A stretch of DNA of 64,000 nt from Corinectria fuckeliana (GCA_019137255.1 WPDH01000100.1:62001-126000), one strand, 5' to 3'; positions 32,311-44,631 are shown, numbered from the stretch's first letter. Numbers and translations are program-made. Notes: generated by a model not told the origin, from the sequence alone.

Positions 32311-33714
32311 GCCGAGAAGAAACTCGTTGGTGCGTACGCAACCGGCTGAGGAGCGGTTCGTGTATGGAACGACCTCGAGCTGACTTGGGATGTCTACTGA
32401 GCCCGCGGAACAGCAGTTGACCGACTTGTGCGAGATTTCCACAGACGTTGGTGATCGACTTGACTGCGTGTAAGAGGATGGTGGGTCGTGCTGACGGAAC
32501 GACAGTCAACTAAGTCGCGGGGGACTCCAGGTGCTCCAAAGGAGGTTGTCGTGCTTGAACTAACAGAATAACTAAGGAAGCGGGCAAACGCTTGAATTGA
32601 ACGCCGGAGCCTTTCTTTAGAGTCCCCGCTCAATTAGCTGTCCTTTCCGTCTGGGGTATCTGTGGCCGATTTAACCTGGAACACATGACTAGGTTCGGAG
32701 CGGGATGGACGTTTCCATAGAGCGTTACGAGTTGGTTACGTAGACGGGTGGTTTGTAGGAGGAGCGGAAGACGCGATCCTGACCACAGAGACAAGAGGCG
32801 AATGGGCTTGCAGACATTTTGAGCGTAAATTCGAATGAAGTAGAAACGAACCCCCGACTGTTCGCGATATGCTTGAATGGCAAGCCTCAATCCAGTTCCG
32901 GGAATGGTGCGTGCAGTAACAAGCCAAGCTACGGGTAACTGTGGCTGCTCACGTTTTATCGAATTTGACCAAGTTCTAAGTCCTAGATACAGACAAAACG
33001 ATTTCAATAATTAAGCCTAGACCGCTGCGACTCCCAGAAGCATGGTAGCCGAGACCCTCCATGCCAGTCTCACAGTAGTTCCCAATCGAGGAGTGTTCGT
33101 GCAAGACAAGGCGGGTTCGGAGACTGCAACGTGTGACTGCAACGTGACGACGGCATGCCTTGCCCTCCTTCACGCAACGTTTCCTCCTGACACTTGGTTT
33201 CGGCGAGGATTCATTTGCTGGACGGCAACGTGAGGTACTACCTGGAGAGCCGTCGGAGATGTAGCCGGAGAAGATAGAAGCCGCAGCACCTTTAACTTTG
33301 CCCAGTAGATCATGGCTGTGGCACGCACACCTGCGGCGAGGGGTGATTCAACACTTGATCTTGTCATTAATTTGGTTCGTAATCCGCAACCTAGTCGTCG
33401 CTTTCTCAAACTCTTTGACCGTCCATTCATCCGCTCTGGATAATTATTGCGTCCCCGACATCCCCGTAACGTATCGTGTCATTCTTCAACCAGAAGACGT
33501 CCTGTTCCAAGCCCTTCCCGTAGTCAAGTAAAAGAAGAAAAGAACGTCAACACCACGTAGGTGTGCAAGTTAGGGAACTGGCTTCGATAGCTTCTCGCTG
33601 GCCAAGACCCTCAACTTGTCAAAATAATCCACCACGGGCACTCCCATCGTAGCCAGAGAGAAACAGGAAAGCGAAGCAAGCATAGTCCGCATCCTCTCGC
33701 CAAGCCCCCCTTCC
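32311..33714. other. Region with degraded coding-like sequence, no supportable gene
   Basis: Scattered frames (minus 32630-33007) have transporter-like fragments but no continuous alignment, and may be the more decayed N-terminal half of the MFS relic. The last 145 bases (33570-33714) contain a readable C-terminus belonging to the next gene (see findings). Confidence 0.4.
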
Positions 33715-35856
33715 TCATCCAGCGCCGCCCGAGTGCGTACTCCGATACGAGCCCCCATCGTCCCCAACACCGCTACTCCGCGACGCGCGCGGGCTCGTCC
33801 GCTCATACGTCAAGCCCGCGTCCTCGCGCGGCTGCGTCTGGATGACGAGGTTCTGGCCGCGCGACGACCCGCCCACGACGACCCGCGGCGTCGCGTTCGC
33901 GTCGTTGGCGGGCGCCCGGCCTTGGTAGTAGCGGTAGTCCTGCTCGCGGGCGCGACGCTCGCCGCCGCCGCCGCCGCCGCCACCGCCGCCCGCCGTGGTG
34001 GTGATGCGCGGGTGCGAGTGGGACGACAGGCCGTAGTCGCCCGGGCTGGCCAGCGAGGACACGGACGAGCGGTAGCGGTTGCTGGACGCCGGTGACAGGT
34101 CGGAGCGCCGGACCGTGCCCTCGGAGTTGGCCCGGGGGAGGAAGCGGGCGGGGAGCTCCTTGCGGGAAGGCCCGCGCTCGTGCACTTGCTTGTAGACTTC
34201 GCCGGTCCTGCTGTAGGCGTCGCCGGCCTTGCCGTAGCCGTCACTGGGACTGGGCTTGCTGTAGCTGTCCCGCGACTTGTGGTAGTGTCGCGACGACGCT
34301 CCTTCACCCCGGTGGTAGTCGTGTCGATGCCGACCAGAGTCCCCATCCCCATCCCGGGCCCGCGCAGCCCGGGACGCCTCCTCTATTCGCGGGTCCTTCC
34401 GCGCCGACGGCTCGGTCGACTTGATCCAGCCGTAGACGGCGTCTTCGACCATCTCCCGGACCTCCTTGCGCGGGGCCGCGGGGAAAAGATGCCGCGACAG
34501 CTGCTTCGGCAGCCTCTCCGCCTTGCCGTCTTGGAGCGGGCCGTCGGCGGAGATGGGCAGCTCCGTGACGATGTTGTTCAGCCGTTCTGCTTCTTGGTCG
34601 GGGAACGCCTGGATCTGGCGGACCATCCAGTCCTCGAACCCCGAGGGCGTCAAGGCCGGGACGTGGGGAGTTGAGTTGGGCCGGCCTCGGACGAGGTGGT
34701 AGGAGCACTGTAAGTCCTGGTACAGCCATTCCAGGCCGGTAAAGTCTTTGCTGGGGAGGGTGTCGAACATGTCTAGAGTCGTCAGCTTCAATCGCTCGAT
34801 AGGGTGGTGATTGCTACTCACGCTGGAAAGGGAGACATTCCGATCCGAGTTGATACCTGGAGTAGAAGGCATGCAGCTTGTCCGGAGATATTACCAACGA
34901 ATTGGTCGGGCTGTATTCAGCAATCTAGCATGGTCAGTTTGCCATCCAGGTGAAGCTGAGGCGTTCTTACAAGGTAGTTGGCAATGCCTCTGAGGAACTG
35001 TCCAAGCCTAACCGTAGGCTCTCCCTTGTCGTCGAACAGCTTGCCCCATTTCACGTCTACAGCCGACAGGGCAACACCGCTGGCGTCCGTCTCAGGCCTT
35101 GGGGTAGGCGCTTCCTGGCGCGGCTGAGCCGACGCAGGGCGCCCGTGCAAGACAATCGGCCCCTTGTCCGAGAACCGAACCGTCGGTCGGTGTTTGTGCC
35201 ACGGCGGCTTTGGCGATTCGAGAGTAGGAGCCTTCTTTGCGGACGACAGGGCAGATACCCGGGAGGAGGCAGACTCAGAGACGACGGACGATGGCGCGCT
35301 GTCAACGGACTTGTTGTTAGATAGAGACCCCCTTGCTGGGTCTCGGGCTCGGCTGCCAGGTTCACAAGCCTCGCCCAGGTCCCCGTCCTCCAAGTCGTCC
35401 TCGACAGTGGCTTGATAGGACCCTTTCCGAGGACCGGCAGACAGGTTGATAGACGACGACCGGGAACTCGGCGCCCCTTCTGTCGACGGAGTATCCATGG
35501 TGTCAGAAACTGGCTTCTCGGAGCCGTCGACGACTGCATCCATCATTAGCCTACCCAGTCTCCAGCAGGGGGGGCCGTTGGGACTCACGCTCAGTCTTGA
35601 CCTTGGCGAAGATCTCATCGAAGAACCACAACTTCTCGTCAATGGTCAGCTGGCGCATCAGCTCCTCGACCTTTTGCTTCGACACATCTCTTGAAGAAGA
35701 CATTCTGGAGTTCCTGGACGTGGTGCTTCCTTGGCCATCACTTGTGCCTGACACGGAACCGTCTCGATCAACGGGCCCGACGACGGGGGTTTTATCAACG
35801 TCGCCGGCGGCCTCGTGCAACCAAGGCCTCTCTCCACCAGCGCACGGCATCTCCAT
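33715..35856 (-). CDS. DUF7514-domain protein
   Basis: Complement(33715..34772, 34822..34924, 34971..35533, 35589..35856), 663 residues. The DUF7514 domain spans about residues 252-420: WGKLFDDKGEPTVRLGQFLRGIANYL, IAEYSPTNSLVISPDKLHAFY, then HMFDTLPSKDF, LYQDLQCSYHLV and FEDWMVRQIQAFPDQEAERL. Function of this domain is unknown. N-terminal 90 residues include KVEELMRQLTIDEKLWFFDEIFAKVK, probably helical; the rest is Ser/Arg/Pro-rich and disordered, with a ten-glycine run encoded by a GCC microsatellite (33961-33990). Start: I chose ATG 35856; ATG 35703 has a better local context and is a serious alternative (612 residues). The stop at 33715 may reflect a frame break, because coherent sequence continues one frame over. 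Intron acceptors were fixed by the domain alignment. Confidence 0.82.
33961..33990. repeat. GCC trinucleotide microsatellite encoding polyglycine
   Basis: Ten GGC/GGT-type glycine codons on the minus strand inside the DUF7514 gene. Confidence 0.85.
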
Positions 35857-36339
35857 GGCCAAGCCTTGCTCGGTGGCCAGATTCGGCGGTTTTCTGGCTT
35901 CAACACGCGTGGCTCTCAGGGGGATTCCTGCGCAACATAGGACGGCAGCCAAATGCAGCAGCGAAAACACCGAATACTACGTTGCGGGGGTAGGAGGGGG
36001 AGAATAAGTCAAGGTGCAGATTCAGTACAAGACAGAAAAGCAACAAGGAGACAAGGGGAAAAGGGGAAAGAAAGGCGGACAGGCGTGTGGCTTTGTACGG
36101 CTCGCCGCTGCAGGCCGCCTCCTTGCGCAGACGGAAAAGAGCCCGAGAAACGATCGCTGTGTGTTCGGCTGCCGTGGACGGGTGCGCAACGTGGGAAGCG
36201 GTGCCACGCCGCTGCGACCGACTGACTATCGGGCCCGGCTGCAGCAGCCAGACTAGGATCAGGACGGAGATTTACGGGCTGCCTGTTGTGTCCGAGCCCT
36301 TGTGTCTTAGTCTTGTCATGTAGAGAGATGCTTGGTAAA

Positions 36340-36390
36340 TAGAGAGAGAGAGAGCCAGTGTGTGTGTGTATGTATGTAGGTATGTGTGTA
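36340..36390. repeat. Compound AG / TG microsatellite
   Basis: An (AG)n run of about 15 bases is followed by (TG)n and TATG units. It is intergenic. Confidence 0.8.
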
Positions 36391-37097
36391 GCCGGGCGAA
36401 GGCGTGCAGGAGCTGGGATCCCTGCGAGGTGAGAGGTGGGCGTCGATCGGGCTTCAATGCCGACACGGAGACTTTTTTTATTTCCCGGTGCTTGCTTGTG
36501 TTGTCGAGCTAACGGACGCGAATAGATCGGGAGATGTTATGATGCGATGTGACGACGGCCGAGGCGGAAAGATGGTCGTGTGTAATGAATGGTCGGTGTA
36601 AGTCGTCTCGCTGTGCACTCCAGAACCTGATGCCCTTTTCTCGTCTATACTACTAGTACCTATAGCTTACTTACTTCATAGTCTGTCTGCCCCGGAATCA
36701 TCACGGCGGAGATCAACTCCAACAACACCCTCACGAGTTGAACCGAACGTCTACTACGGATCGTAAGCTCCCTCCGCCCGGCATAGCCCATCATGACCAG
36801 AACGAAGCAAGGCCGCCACCCACCCACACGATCGATTGGGCCGCAATGCCACGAGGCGACCGGTTCGCGCCCCGCGATCGCCCCGTCGCCGTTGGCCAGA
36901 TGCGCGTTCCCTAGCGCGAGGCGTCTAGCATGTCGTGCATCGTCGTCGCTTCTGCACACTCTGGCCGGGCGTCGAGCCATGCACGAAAGAAGAGGCATCG
37001 GGGCCGCGTCGGGAGAGTCCTTTCCTCGTGGCAGGCTAGTCAGCTACCTACTGGACGTGCTGTGAATCAGGTGGTGCCGAGCGGCTACGTGGCCGAG

Positions 37098-37136
37098 GGA
37101 GAGAAGCGAGGGAAAGAAGCGAGGGAAAGAAGCGAG
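37098..37136. repeat. Tandem repeat of a 13-base purine-rich unit
   Basis: GAGGGAAAGAAGC-type units are repeated nearly three times with small edge variation. It is intergenic. Confidence 0.7.
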
Positions 37137-37728
37137 GTGTCAAAGATGGCTCGATGCACACGGTACTGCTGCGCCCTGCTAGTAGTTCTCCGTCATGGTT
37201 TCTGCGTAGTGAGGCTCTCGGTGGATCATCGTGGACGCCATGGTGGTAGCATGCGCGTGCCTGTGTGCAACTAAACATCCCCAAGGTCCGCCCGGTTTGT
37301 AGGCAGCATGTGCGTGGTGAGGTGAGATGAGGTGATGGAGATGGTGGAAGCATTGCCCGTTGTTTTGGACCAACTCGTCATTCCCATCGCTGACGGTGCT
37401 AGTTGATGTTCTGCAGCTGCAGCTGCTATTCCGACTCGCCCGACTCGTCCTTCTCATTTCCTCTTGCTCCTGCGCGTCCCCCCTTGTTATTTGTTTTCGC
37501 GTTTTTCCTTCTCTTCGTAGTAATCACCATGCTATGTACAAAGAGAAAGATCATATGAAACTAATTTACAATAACATCCGGCCTTCCACTTAACCAGGAC
37601 CGACAATCAACACAATTACCTGCACCCAACAGACACCAGCATTGCGCCCATAACCCAATCAACGTAACAATGGCAACACGCTGCTCGTCTCCAATCTCCT
37701 CAAGTGCTTCTCTCTTTTCACCGCCCCT

Positions 37729-39613
37729 TCATGCCTTGTACAGAATGTCCAGGAACCCAGTGGCAAGGTCCACAACAACGCTCTTGTTGGGCAAGGACCC
37801 AGCAACGCCGTACAGCGCCGCCGAATCCCCCATAGCCTTGCCCTTGAGAGCCTTGCCTTCGACGAGGCGCGCCCGCTCCTTTTCACGCTCGTCTTCGACG
37901 ACGGCCTCGAGGTCCGCGACGAGCCTCTCCCACGCCTTGGTGATGGGCAAAGTGACGGCGATGTGGATGGCCGGCGGGTTCTGTAGCGCGTTGAGGTGCC
38001 ACCCCTTGGCGCCCATGCCGTCGGCGATATCGTAGATGTTGAGATTGCGTGCCGTAAAGGCCACCACTGAAACCAGAGGCCTGCCTAGTATCTCCAGCTC
38101 GCCGCCTAGCGCAGGAGTGTCGCGCAGCGCGTCGGCAATCTTCTTGGCTGTCCCCACGATCTTGGTACACGCATCAATGTACCCAGACTCGCCGACGCTC
38201 ATGAGACTGGCCCAGCATCCAGCAATGAGCGCGCCAGGCCGCGAGCCCGCAATGCCGGGGGACGCATACACGCCGCCGGACCAGTCGGGAGACACAAAGT
38301 ATTGGTAGGTTCGCAGCTCTGCGGAGCGGTACAGGCAGGTGGAGTTGCCCTTGGGCGCGAAGCCGTACTTGTGGGTGTCGCAGCTGATGCTGTTGACGCC
38401 CTTTAGACGGAAGTCAAAGAGCTGAGACTCAAAACCGGCCTTTTCCAGGAACGGAACCATGAAGGAGCCCAGACAGCAGTCGACGTGCAACCACACGTTC
38501 TTGCGGAGTGCTAGCTGGGAGAGGGCGACGATGTCGTCGATGATGCCGTGGGGGAAGTTGGGCGCGGATCCGACGAGCAGCACCGTGTTGGGGTTGACGA
38601 GGCGTGAGACGGCTCGGACGTCGACTTGGTAGTTGGGTGCAGGACAAGCGACGAGGTGGATCTTGATCTTGAAATACTGGGCAGCTTTGTGGAATGCCGT
38701 GTGTGCGGTTTCGGGCAGAATCCTGAATGAATGGCATGGGTCAGCTTCATTTCGTGCAGGGGTTCGCGATATATCGCAACGTACATCTCGGGCTCAGTTA
38801 CTCCACGCTCGTGGTAGGCCCTCTGGCGCGCAGCCAGACACGCCATGAGGATGCTGTCGGTACCGCCGCTGGTAGACGTGCCGGCAGCGTGAGGCGGCGC
38901 ATGGAATAGGCTCAACACCATGCTCACGACCTCGGCCTCCATCTTGCGGACGCCGGGGAAGACGTCCGGGTGGATGGGATTGGCGACGGTAAACTTTCCA
39001 AAGGCTTCCGTCTGGAGCTGCAGCAGCTCTTCCTCGCCGTGATACACGGCGCCCGAGACGCAGCCGTCCTCCCAGCGGGTATGGTCCATGTTGGCGAGGG
39101 CGTCGAGCTCGGTGCGCACGACATCGTGGGGGAGGCCTTCCTTGGGCAGGGTGAGGTAGCGGATCTGGTCCTTCGGTACCAGCTTGCTCGACAGCTTGGC
39201 GATGCTCTCCTTGACCTGCTTCTGGACCTTGCCGCGGACGCCCGGAGCGCGCAGGAAGTAGCCGTAGAGGATGCGGTGGATGTTGGTGTAGAGCTCAAGG
39301 ACAGAGCCGATGATGCCGCGGCCCTTGAGTTGCCAGAATGCGCGGCGCGTCCATCGCAGCACGAAGAGGAAGAAGAGGATGTTTCGCAGACTGTCGTATG
39401 GTGTCAGCCTCCAAGACGCCCAAGAGCAGTTGCAATGCTATTGGAAGGGCGGGGGTGGGAAGCAATCGCCATTCATGGGATGGATGCGACGGACGGATGT
39501 GCAACGACTTACAGATCCAGATTGATCAGCGACCAGGAAAAGTCATGTCTCCTGCGCTTGACAGACTCGAAGCTGCCGCGCAGACTAGCGGGCAAGCGTG
39601 AGGAACCGGGCAT
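37729..39613 (-). CDS. dpl1: Sphingosine-1-phosphate lyase
   Basis: Complement(37729..38722, 38785..39390, 39513..39613), 566 residues, the usual family size. This PLP enzyme of the endoplasmic reticulum cleaves phosphorylated long-chain bases to ethanolamine phosphate and a fatty aldehyde, the exit step of sphingolipid metabolism. An N-terminal membrane anchor (LINLDLLRNILFFLFVLRW, about residues 28-46, split by intron 1) is followed by the decarboxylase-type PLP fold: TSTSGGTDSILMA, HTAFHKAA, LVGSAPNFPHGIIDDI, WLHVDCCLG, and SCDTHKYGFAPKG with the Schiff-base lysine at about residue 354. The C-terminal DIADGMGAKGWHLNALQNPPAIHI motif also fits. ATG 39613 is the only ATG in the upstream open frame. 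I see nothing damaged. Confidence 0.95.
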
Positions 39614-41622
39614 TTCGAGCGGTACACAGCACGAGGATGAAGACAGAAGACAGGAGATAGAAGAGAAAAGGCCAACGATGTTTCGTCCAAGTTGAAGGAG
39701 ATCGAGCCTGAAGTAGACGACGTCCAAGGCCAAGTGGACTTTGCTGGCCGCGGGGCCTGGGGCATGGACGCTTCTTGATTATTTTATAGCGGGGGGCCGT
39801 TTGCCGCTATCCGGGGCCCATCACATGCAGTACCTAAAAGGGCCCGCGGGTTCCCCCTAGCCAGCCGGACGAACCCCTCACCGCAGCCGAATGCCACCCC
39901 CAAAAGGGCCTGGAGCTGCAGCGGTTCAGGGCTTTAGTGGCCGTGGCGGACCGCTAGAGCCAAACTGGCAGTGCAATTGCAACCGATGGAGCGGGCGTCC
40001 ATACAGCCAGCCTAACTTGCACCACGAGCCTGTCGTTTGTAGATTACATGAAAGCGGAAGTGCCACAAGGGAAGTCCTGTTTGGGGTCCACCGCCGGCGC
40101 CCTAACGGAAGTCGTATTGCTAGAATCTACTTGCTTAGTTACGTACTAATTGCTTGGAGGCACTGCAGAGGGTTCCGGGCCGTCAAGGCCGTGATGCATC
40201 TTCTCGGAAGTGGGCTTGGACTCATTCACAGCTTCAGGTGGAGCGTCCTGGGTCAGGATTCCGCGGTGATGGGTAGACTGACAGGGTTCACAAGTTGTTA
40301 GGTGACTGGACTAGGACGCCTGTATGATATTGCGATGTTTACTGTAGACTGTGATCAAGTTTAGTCAGTATGGTGCTTCGGAACAGAGTATCTTGAGGAT
40401 AGATGAATCTGTGTTGCTCTGGCAGAGGGCGTGAGGGGAAGATTCACTCGTCATCATTGCTGTTCTTGCCCAAGTCCATCATCATTTCAACCCATTTCCT
40501 GGTCATAGAATATCGCCATGCTAATTAAAGACCTGTCGTTAGTTGAATCAGTCATGAAAAACATGCAGCTTGAATACTGAATGCTTCGAGTACAAGCCAC
40601 GAGTGCGTGCATCCTGGCCATCTACACCATCGGTCCGGTATTTATCTCCCAAACTCCGGCTCCGGCTCACCACGGACCACTGTTGTCGGCCTTTCCCCTA
40701 CCAATAGAAGCCGCCCTGAAAGCCCGATGCGTGTCCCAGATGGTGACGCATCTCGCTGCAGACTCAAGCGAGACCCACGAACGGTGGGTATCGCCTTGAA
40801 TGGAACCGCCGACTAGCTTAGGCTACTCCAAATGGGTTGGTCAGGCGTGCTCGCTTTCCGGGGAGATGCTGCGATAGGGCCTCAACGAAGAAGCACCGAT
40901 TTTATCGTCATCCTAGCCGCACCACTCGTAGGGTACGTATCCGAGATGGCGACCTGAGCATACCCTGTCGTCAAGGATTGTCCTTCAGTGTGAACACGAT
41001 GTCGAGCTATCTCACATCCATCTCAAAATGTCTGGTACTCGGAGTGCGTCCGTACTCAGACATGCATTGCTCACATAGGTAGATGGATGCGGCCACATCG
41101 AATTGCTCTTGTACTGCCGCCTCCCACTTCAAAATATATCACCTATTACCGTACAAGCTGGGAACAGGTGGTTCTCGTGTCATTATATCTCCTCTTCACG
41201 AGGAATGGACTAAACTGCTGAGCCGTTCTTTGCTCAGTTTACAATGGCCGCTCCTCGACTAGCCAGCTGTCCTGTGAGCACTACTAACGGAGATACAGTT
41301 GCGGTATCCGGCTCTAACTGTTTTCTCTCAATTGCAAAAACCGTCGACATCCAATTTCTAGGCTCTTAGATAGCAGTCTACCTTGATAGGAGGGTTGGAC
41401 CCTGTCTCTTCTATGCACCCATCTTCAGTAGTATTGAACCTCGTCGAATTCTCTAGATGATCGTTTACCATAAGCCCCGGCCTCTCACCCTCTTAGTTTC
41501 CAAGATCCTTTATCAGTCCGTTAACGCCAAGGGGATCATGCAACTTCGCTTCTCCATTCCATGGATGCTCCGAGTCTCAAACGCCATAATTTCACTCCTG
41601 CTGCCTTCTCGTGGACCCCAGA
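39614..41622. other. Intergenic, about 2 kb
   Basis: This is the promoter side of the sphingosine-1-phosphate lyase gene and the 3' flank of the mannosyltransferase gene. No coding frame, tRNA or repeat stood out. Confidence 0.5.
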
Positions 41623-42682
41623 TTACTGCTTTGCCGAGCCGAATTTGGCCTGCACTTGGCGCAGATAGTATGTTGACTGTTTGTCGCAGCTGTTGGGGCC
41701 GCCCGGGTGGCAGTCTACCATGATGGAAACGAAGTCGCCGTCTCGGTACGAGTTGCCTTCCTTATTGCGGCCGTACGAGGCCAAGGTTCGCTGGGGCACC
41801 AAGGCGAGCTTTGACAGGATCGTGGGATGCCATTGTACGATATGCTCCTGTGGTAACGTTAGACAGTTGAAGATTTCTTTCATGCTTCACAGTCACTTAC
41901 CAAAGCATGTCTCTCGGCCTTTTGGAAGTTGTAGCTTCGGTAGAGCGGGTCCATCCACGTCTCGATGAAGAACTTGGCCCAGTCCCCATTCCGGATAATG
42001 AAGCTATGCGTCACCAATCCGCTATCATCCTGGCTGATGATGAACGCAGCGTCTTCTCCCTTGAGGTGGTTGAATGTCTTGATGATGCTGTCCGGCGGCA
42101 CAATGGACCGGTCCTTGATCATCAGCCCCTCTAGCTTCTTCGGCTCTGTTATTTGATCCTCCAAGGACATGTCAAGCTCCATGATGTAGGCGTTCTGGTC
42201 GAGGTGCCATATGAATTTGGCATCGGGGTAGAGAGAAAGAGCGTGTCGAGTCGCAATGATCTTGGCCCATGATTGAGGGGCACCGTTGGTGTTGTAGTCA
42301 AATAGCTTGACAATCATGGATTCGTAGCCTGCAGTCGCAAGGTCAGAGTTTGCGACACGGTAAATGAAACATCCATGTAGTTCTCACCATGCCTCGCTGC
42401 ATATTGTTCTCGATTGTCCGTAATCGTCTTCAGGTATGTATGGCTATACTTTGTCGGATCTATCACGGTCAAGATGACGACGGGCGGGTTCCCAGTCGGC
42501 ACATGCGCGCGGTAAGGCGCCTCTCTCCTGGAGCCGCGAAAGAACCACAGACCTCCGGCAATCGCCACAAGCAGCAACATTATAGCTCGTAAGCGACTGG
42601 GCCGTAGTAGCGGCAGCTTTGCGGATCTGGGTCGGAATGGTGGGGGGTGCGAGTTCTTGCGAGGGGGGTAGGCGAATTGCAT
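41623..42682 (-). CDS. GT34 alpha-1,6-mannosyltransferase (Mnn10/Mnn11-like)
   Basis: Complement(41623..41847, 41901..42328, 42388..42682), 315 residues. A Golgi type II membrane protein: short basic, proline-rich cytosolic tail, one signal anchor (about residues 33-48, AIMLLLVAIAGGLWFF), then the galactosyl/mannosyl transferase GT34 domain. Family motifs include WAKIIATRHALSLYPDAKFIWHLDQNAYIM (the Asp at about 142 takes the place of the usual nucleotide-sugar metal site), GLVTHSFIIRNGDWAKFFIETWMDPLYR, and EHIVQWHPTILSKLALVPQRTLASY after the last intron. In yeast, Mnn10 and Mnn11 extend the alpha-1,6 backbone of N-linked mannan in the M-Pol II complex; the same role is likely here. The upstream open frame lacks an ATG, so 42682 is the start. 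Confidence 0.9.
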
Positions 42683-43671
42683 TGTGGCCGAGCCGATTGC
42701 CTCAAGGGCAGCTTTAGGTTGCTGTGTCTTCGTCGTGTTCGATAGCAAGGTCAGCCCGTGGACTTTCGAGCTGTGAGGGCACTCGGATCGCAAGTCGTCG
42801 GGAGCGACTCCTGGTTGAAAGGCGATCTGGTGTCTGTGTGACCTTAACAGGTCACTGAGATCTCGGGGCTGCTGGAATAGAGTCGCAGAGAGGTGTCGGT
42901 GGGAGAGAACGGGTGACAGTCCGACCAGGCAATCAACGAACTCTGACAGGTTCAAGGAGCCATGTTTATGAGCAATGATGAATGGCCTTTTGGTCCAGCA
43001 CGAGCAACGAGCATGCGCATGTGGCCCACATGGCTCGCATAGTTCTATCTGCTGCAGGGGATGATGGCCGCCCCAAACGTCATTTCGGTGTCGGACCTAT
43101 AAATATCCGAGAAGGGGTCCTATCACCACGGCCGCCACTATTCATTCCAACACATTGTTCCTGATATAATTGATGACACCATAAATAGTATACATACATT
43201 TCGGACATTACAATGGTATTTCTACACGAAGCCTTTAACGATAGAAGGCACGCTTCCGGGTGGGCCAAGGCTAATGCCGGTGTTTAAGACCATGCACAAC
43301 ACAATGGAATGTTCTTAACCAAAATGTATCAGCCATCACTGGGCATTCTGCTCACGACTTTGTACTGGTGTACCTAGCAGATACCCATATGCTCTGGACG
43401 CTCGAAGGAATCTAGAAGCATTGATAGTGACTGACAATCTCATACAGGCCCACGAGTGAGGAACCAAAACGGTCCTCCCTCAAGGCGGAGCAGAGCGTAA
43501 ATCTTTGCACACAGACTAGTTGACTTGACATGGGAGAGCAAGTTCGAGGCAACTTAAGAGTGTGCAGACCGTTCACCGAGTTGGACGCAGACGTGTCGAG
43601 GAACCCGTCTTTAAACCGGAAAACCGCAATCATTGTTCTTTCTTACTCTGTTGACGTAGCTCGCCGCCGGC
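42683..43671. other. Intergenic, about 1 kb
   Basis: This is the mannosyltransferase promoter and the 3' flank of the RING-CH gene. A TATAAATA sequence at 43099-43106 lies on the plus strand with no gene attached. Nothing else was recognised. Confidence 0.5.
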
Positions 43672-44631
43672 TCAGTCATCATTGTCGTCCTCGCCCACGT
43701 CGACAACCTTCGCACTGATTTGGTTGAGTACACGGGCGCTAAGCGCCTTGACGACCTTCCAGATGCCCATCAAAAAGGTAAATGCCCCGATGAGAACGAA
43801 AACCAGGCTGATATTCTCAACTCGCGCCCTTCCAGTTCCTTGTCGCCTGCCATTGGTGTTGATCAGGCCGCTGCTTCGAAGGTTCCACCAGTGCCAGGGT
43901 GACATGGTAAACATGGATTTGGCCAGTCCAACAATACCGAGGGAGAAGAAGCCCTTGAGGAAGTGCTCCGCCCAAGATGTCGGCTCTTCGTACGGGGGCT
44001 GCTTCAAGGCCTCGATATCTGATACCACGCTTGTGACAGTTTCGCCGATGGTCCCAATCGGGTCGGACCAAAGATCGAACAAAGGGTCCGCCACGAAGCC
44101 CAGAGCAAAGACACCCAGCACGAGAATGACAAACGTGAGGCCAAATTGGGCCCATTTGCTGCTCAGCGCAGAGGCCCAGTGAAGGCGGGAAATCCGGTAG
44201 TTGAATTTACATGTCGGGCACTGCCAGAAGTTCCTTGCTTGGGTAGGGTTTGCCAGTCTCCAGGCGTTCAGACAGCCCTCGTGCACGTATTTCTGCGATC
44301 CCTTACACTTGCATGGTGATAGCAGTCGTCCAAGTTCTGGGTCATCGGAAACGTATGTCGGTCGAGACGGGGCGGAGAATCCAAAAGTGCTGGCAGTCTC
44401 AGTCGGGAACTTGGGGTTTTCCGTGTCGAAGCAGATGCGACATGTGCGAGGGCCGTACTGTCTGCCGTTCGGCGCAGCCTGGGGTTCTGGGCGCTGAGGC
44501 TCCTCAGGCTGCTGAGGCTTCTCGGGCTCGGCTTGGGGTCGGCGAGTCGGTTGCGACGTCACCTCTGGTTGTGGTTGGTGGGAGGAGCTGTCCCCGACTG
44601 AGGACCAGTCCCACGTCGGAGGAGTATCCAT
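43672..44631 (-). CDS. Membrane RING-CH (RINGv/MARCH-type) E3 ubiquitin ligase
   Basis: Single exon, 319 residues. A Pro/Gln-rich N-terminus is followed by a C4HC3 RING-CH finger with ligands C64, C67, C107, C109, H117, C120, C138 and C141 (CRICF, PCKCKG, YVHEGCLNAW, CPTCKF). The 39-residue loop between the second and third cysteines is longer than in classic MARCH proteins, and is common in ascomycete versions. Two clear membrane segments follow (about 158-180, ILVLGVFALGFV, and about 285-305, LVFVLIGAFTFLMGIW) and a weaker hydrophobic one near 235-252. Such ligases ubiquitinate membrane proteins in the ER, mitochondria or endosomes; the location here is undetermined. It ends in an acidic tail DVGEDDNDD. 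ATG 44631 is the first ATG in the frame. It is divergent to the proteasome alpha2 gene. Confidence 0.88.
   Translation of the reverse strand: MDTPPTWDWSSVGDSSSHQPQPEVTSQPTRRPQAEPEKPQQPEEPQRPEPQAAPNGRQYGPRTCRICFDTENPKFPTETASTFGFSAPSRPTYVSDDPELGRLLSPCKCKGSQKYVHEGCLNAWRLANPTQARNFWQCPTCKFNYRISRLHWASALSSKWAQFGLTFVILVLGVFALGFVADPLFDLWSDPIGTIGETVTSVVSDIEALKQPPYEEPTSWAEHFLKGFFSLGIVGLAKSMFTMSPWHWWNLRSSGLINTNGRRQGTGRARVENISLVFVLIGAFTFLMGIWKVVKALSARVLNQISAKVVDVGEDDNDD

Larger units (their letters stand above)
35857..37728. other. Intergenic, about 1.9 kb
   Basis: This is the upstream region of the DUF7514 gene and the 3' flank of the lyase gene. It includes an AG run followed by TG/TATG runs (36340-36390) and a 13-base tandem repeat GAGGGAAAGAAGC (about 37098-37136, nearly three copies). 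Short frames do not look coding. Confidence 0.5.

Noticed and set aside
38970..39695. Plus-strand open frame of 241 residues
   Set aside because: Antisense to the sphingosine-1-phosphate lyase gene and spans its intron.
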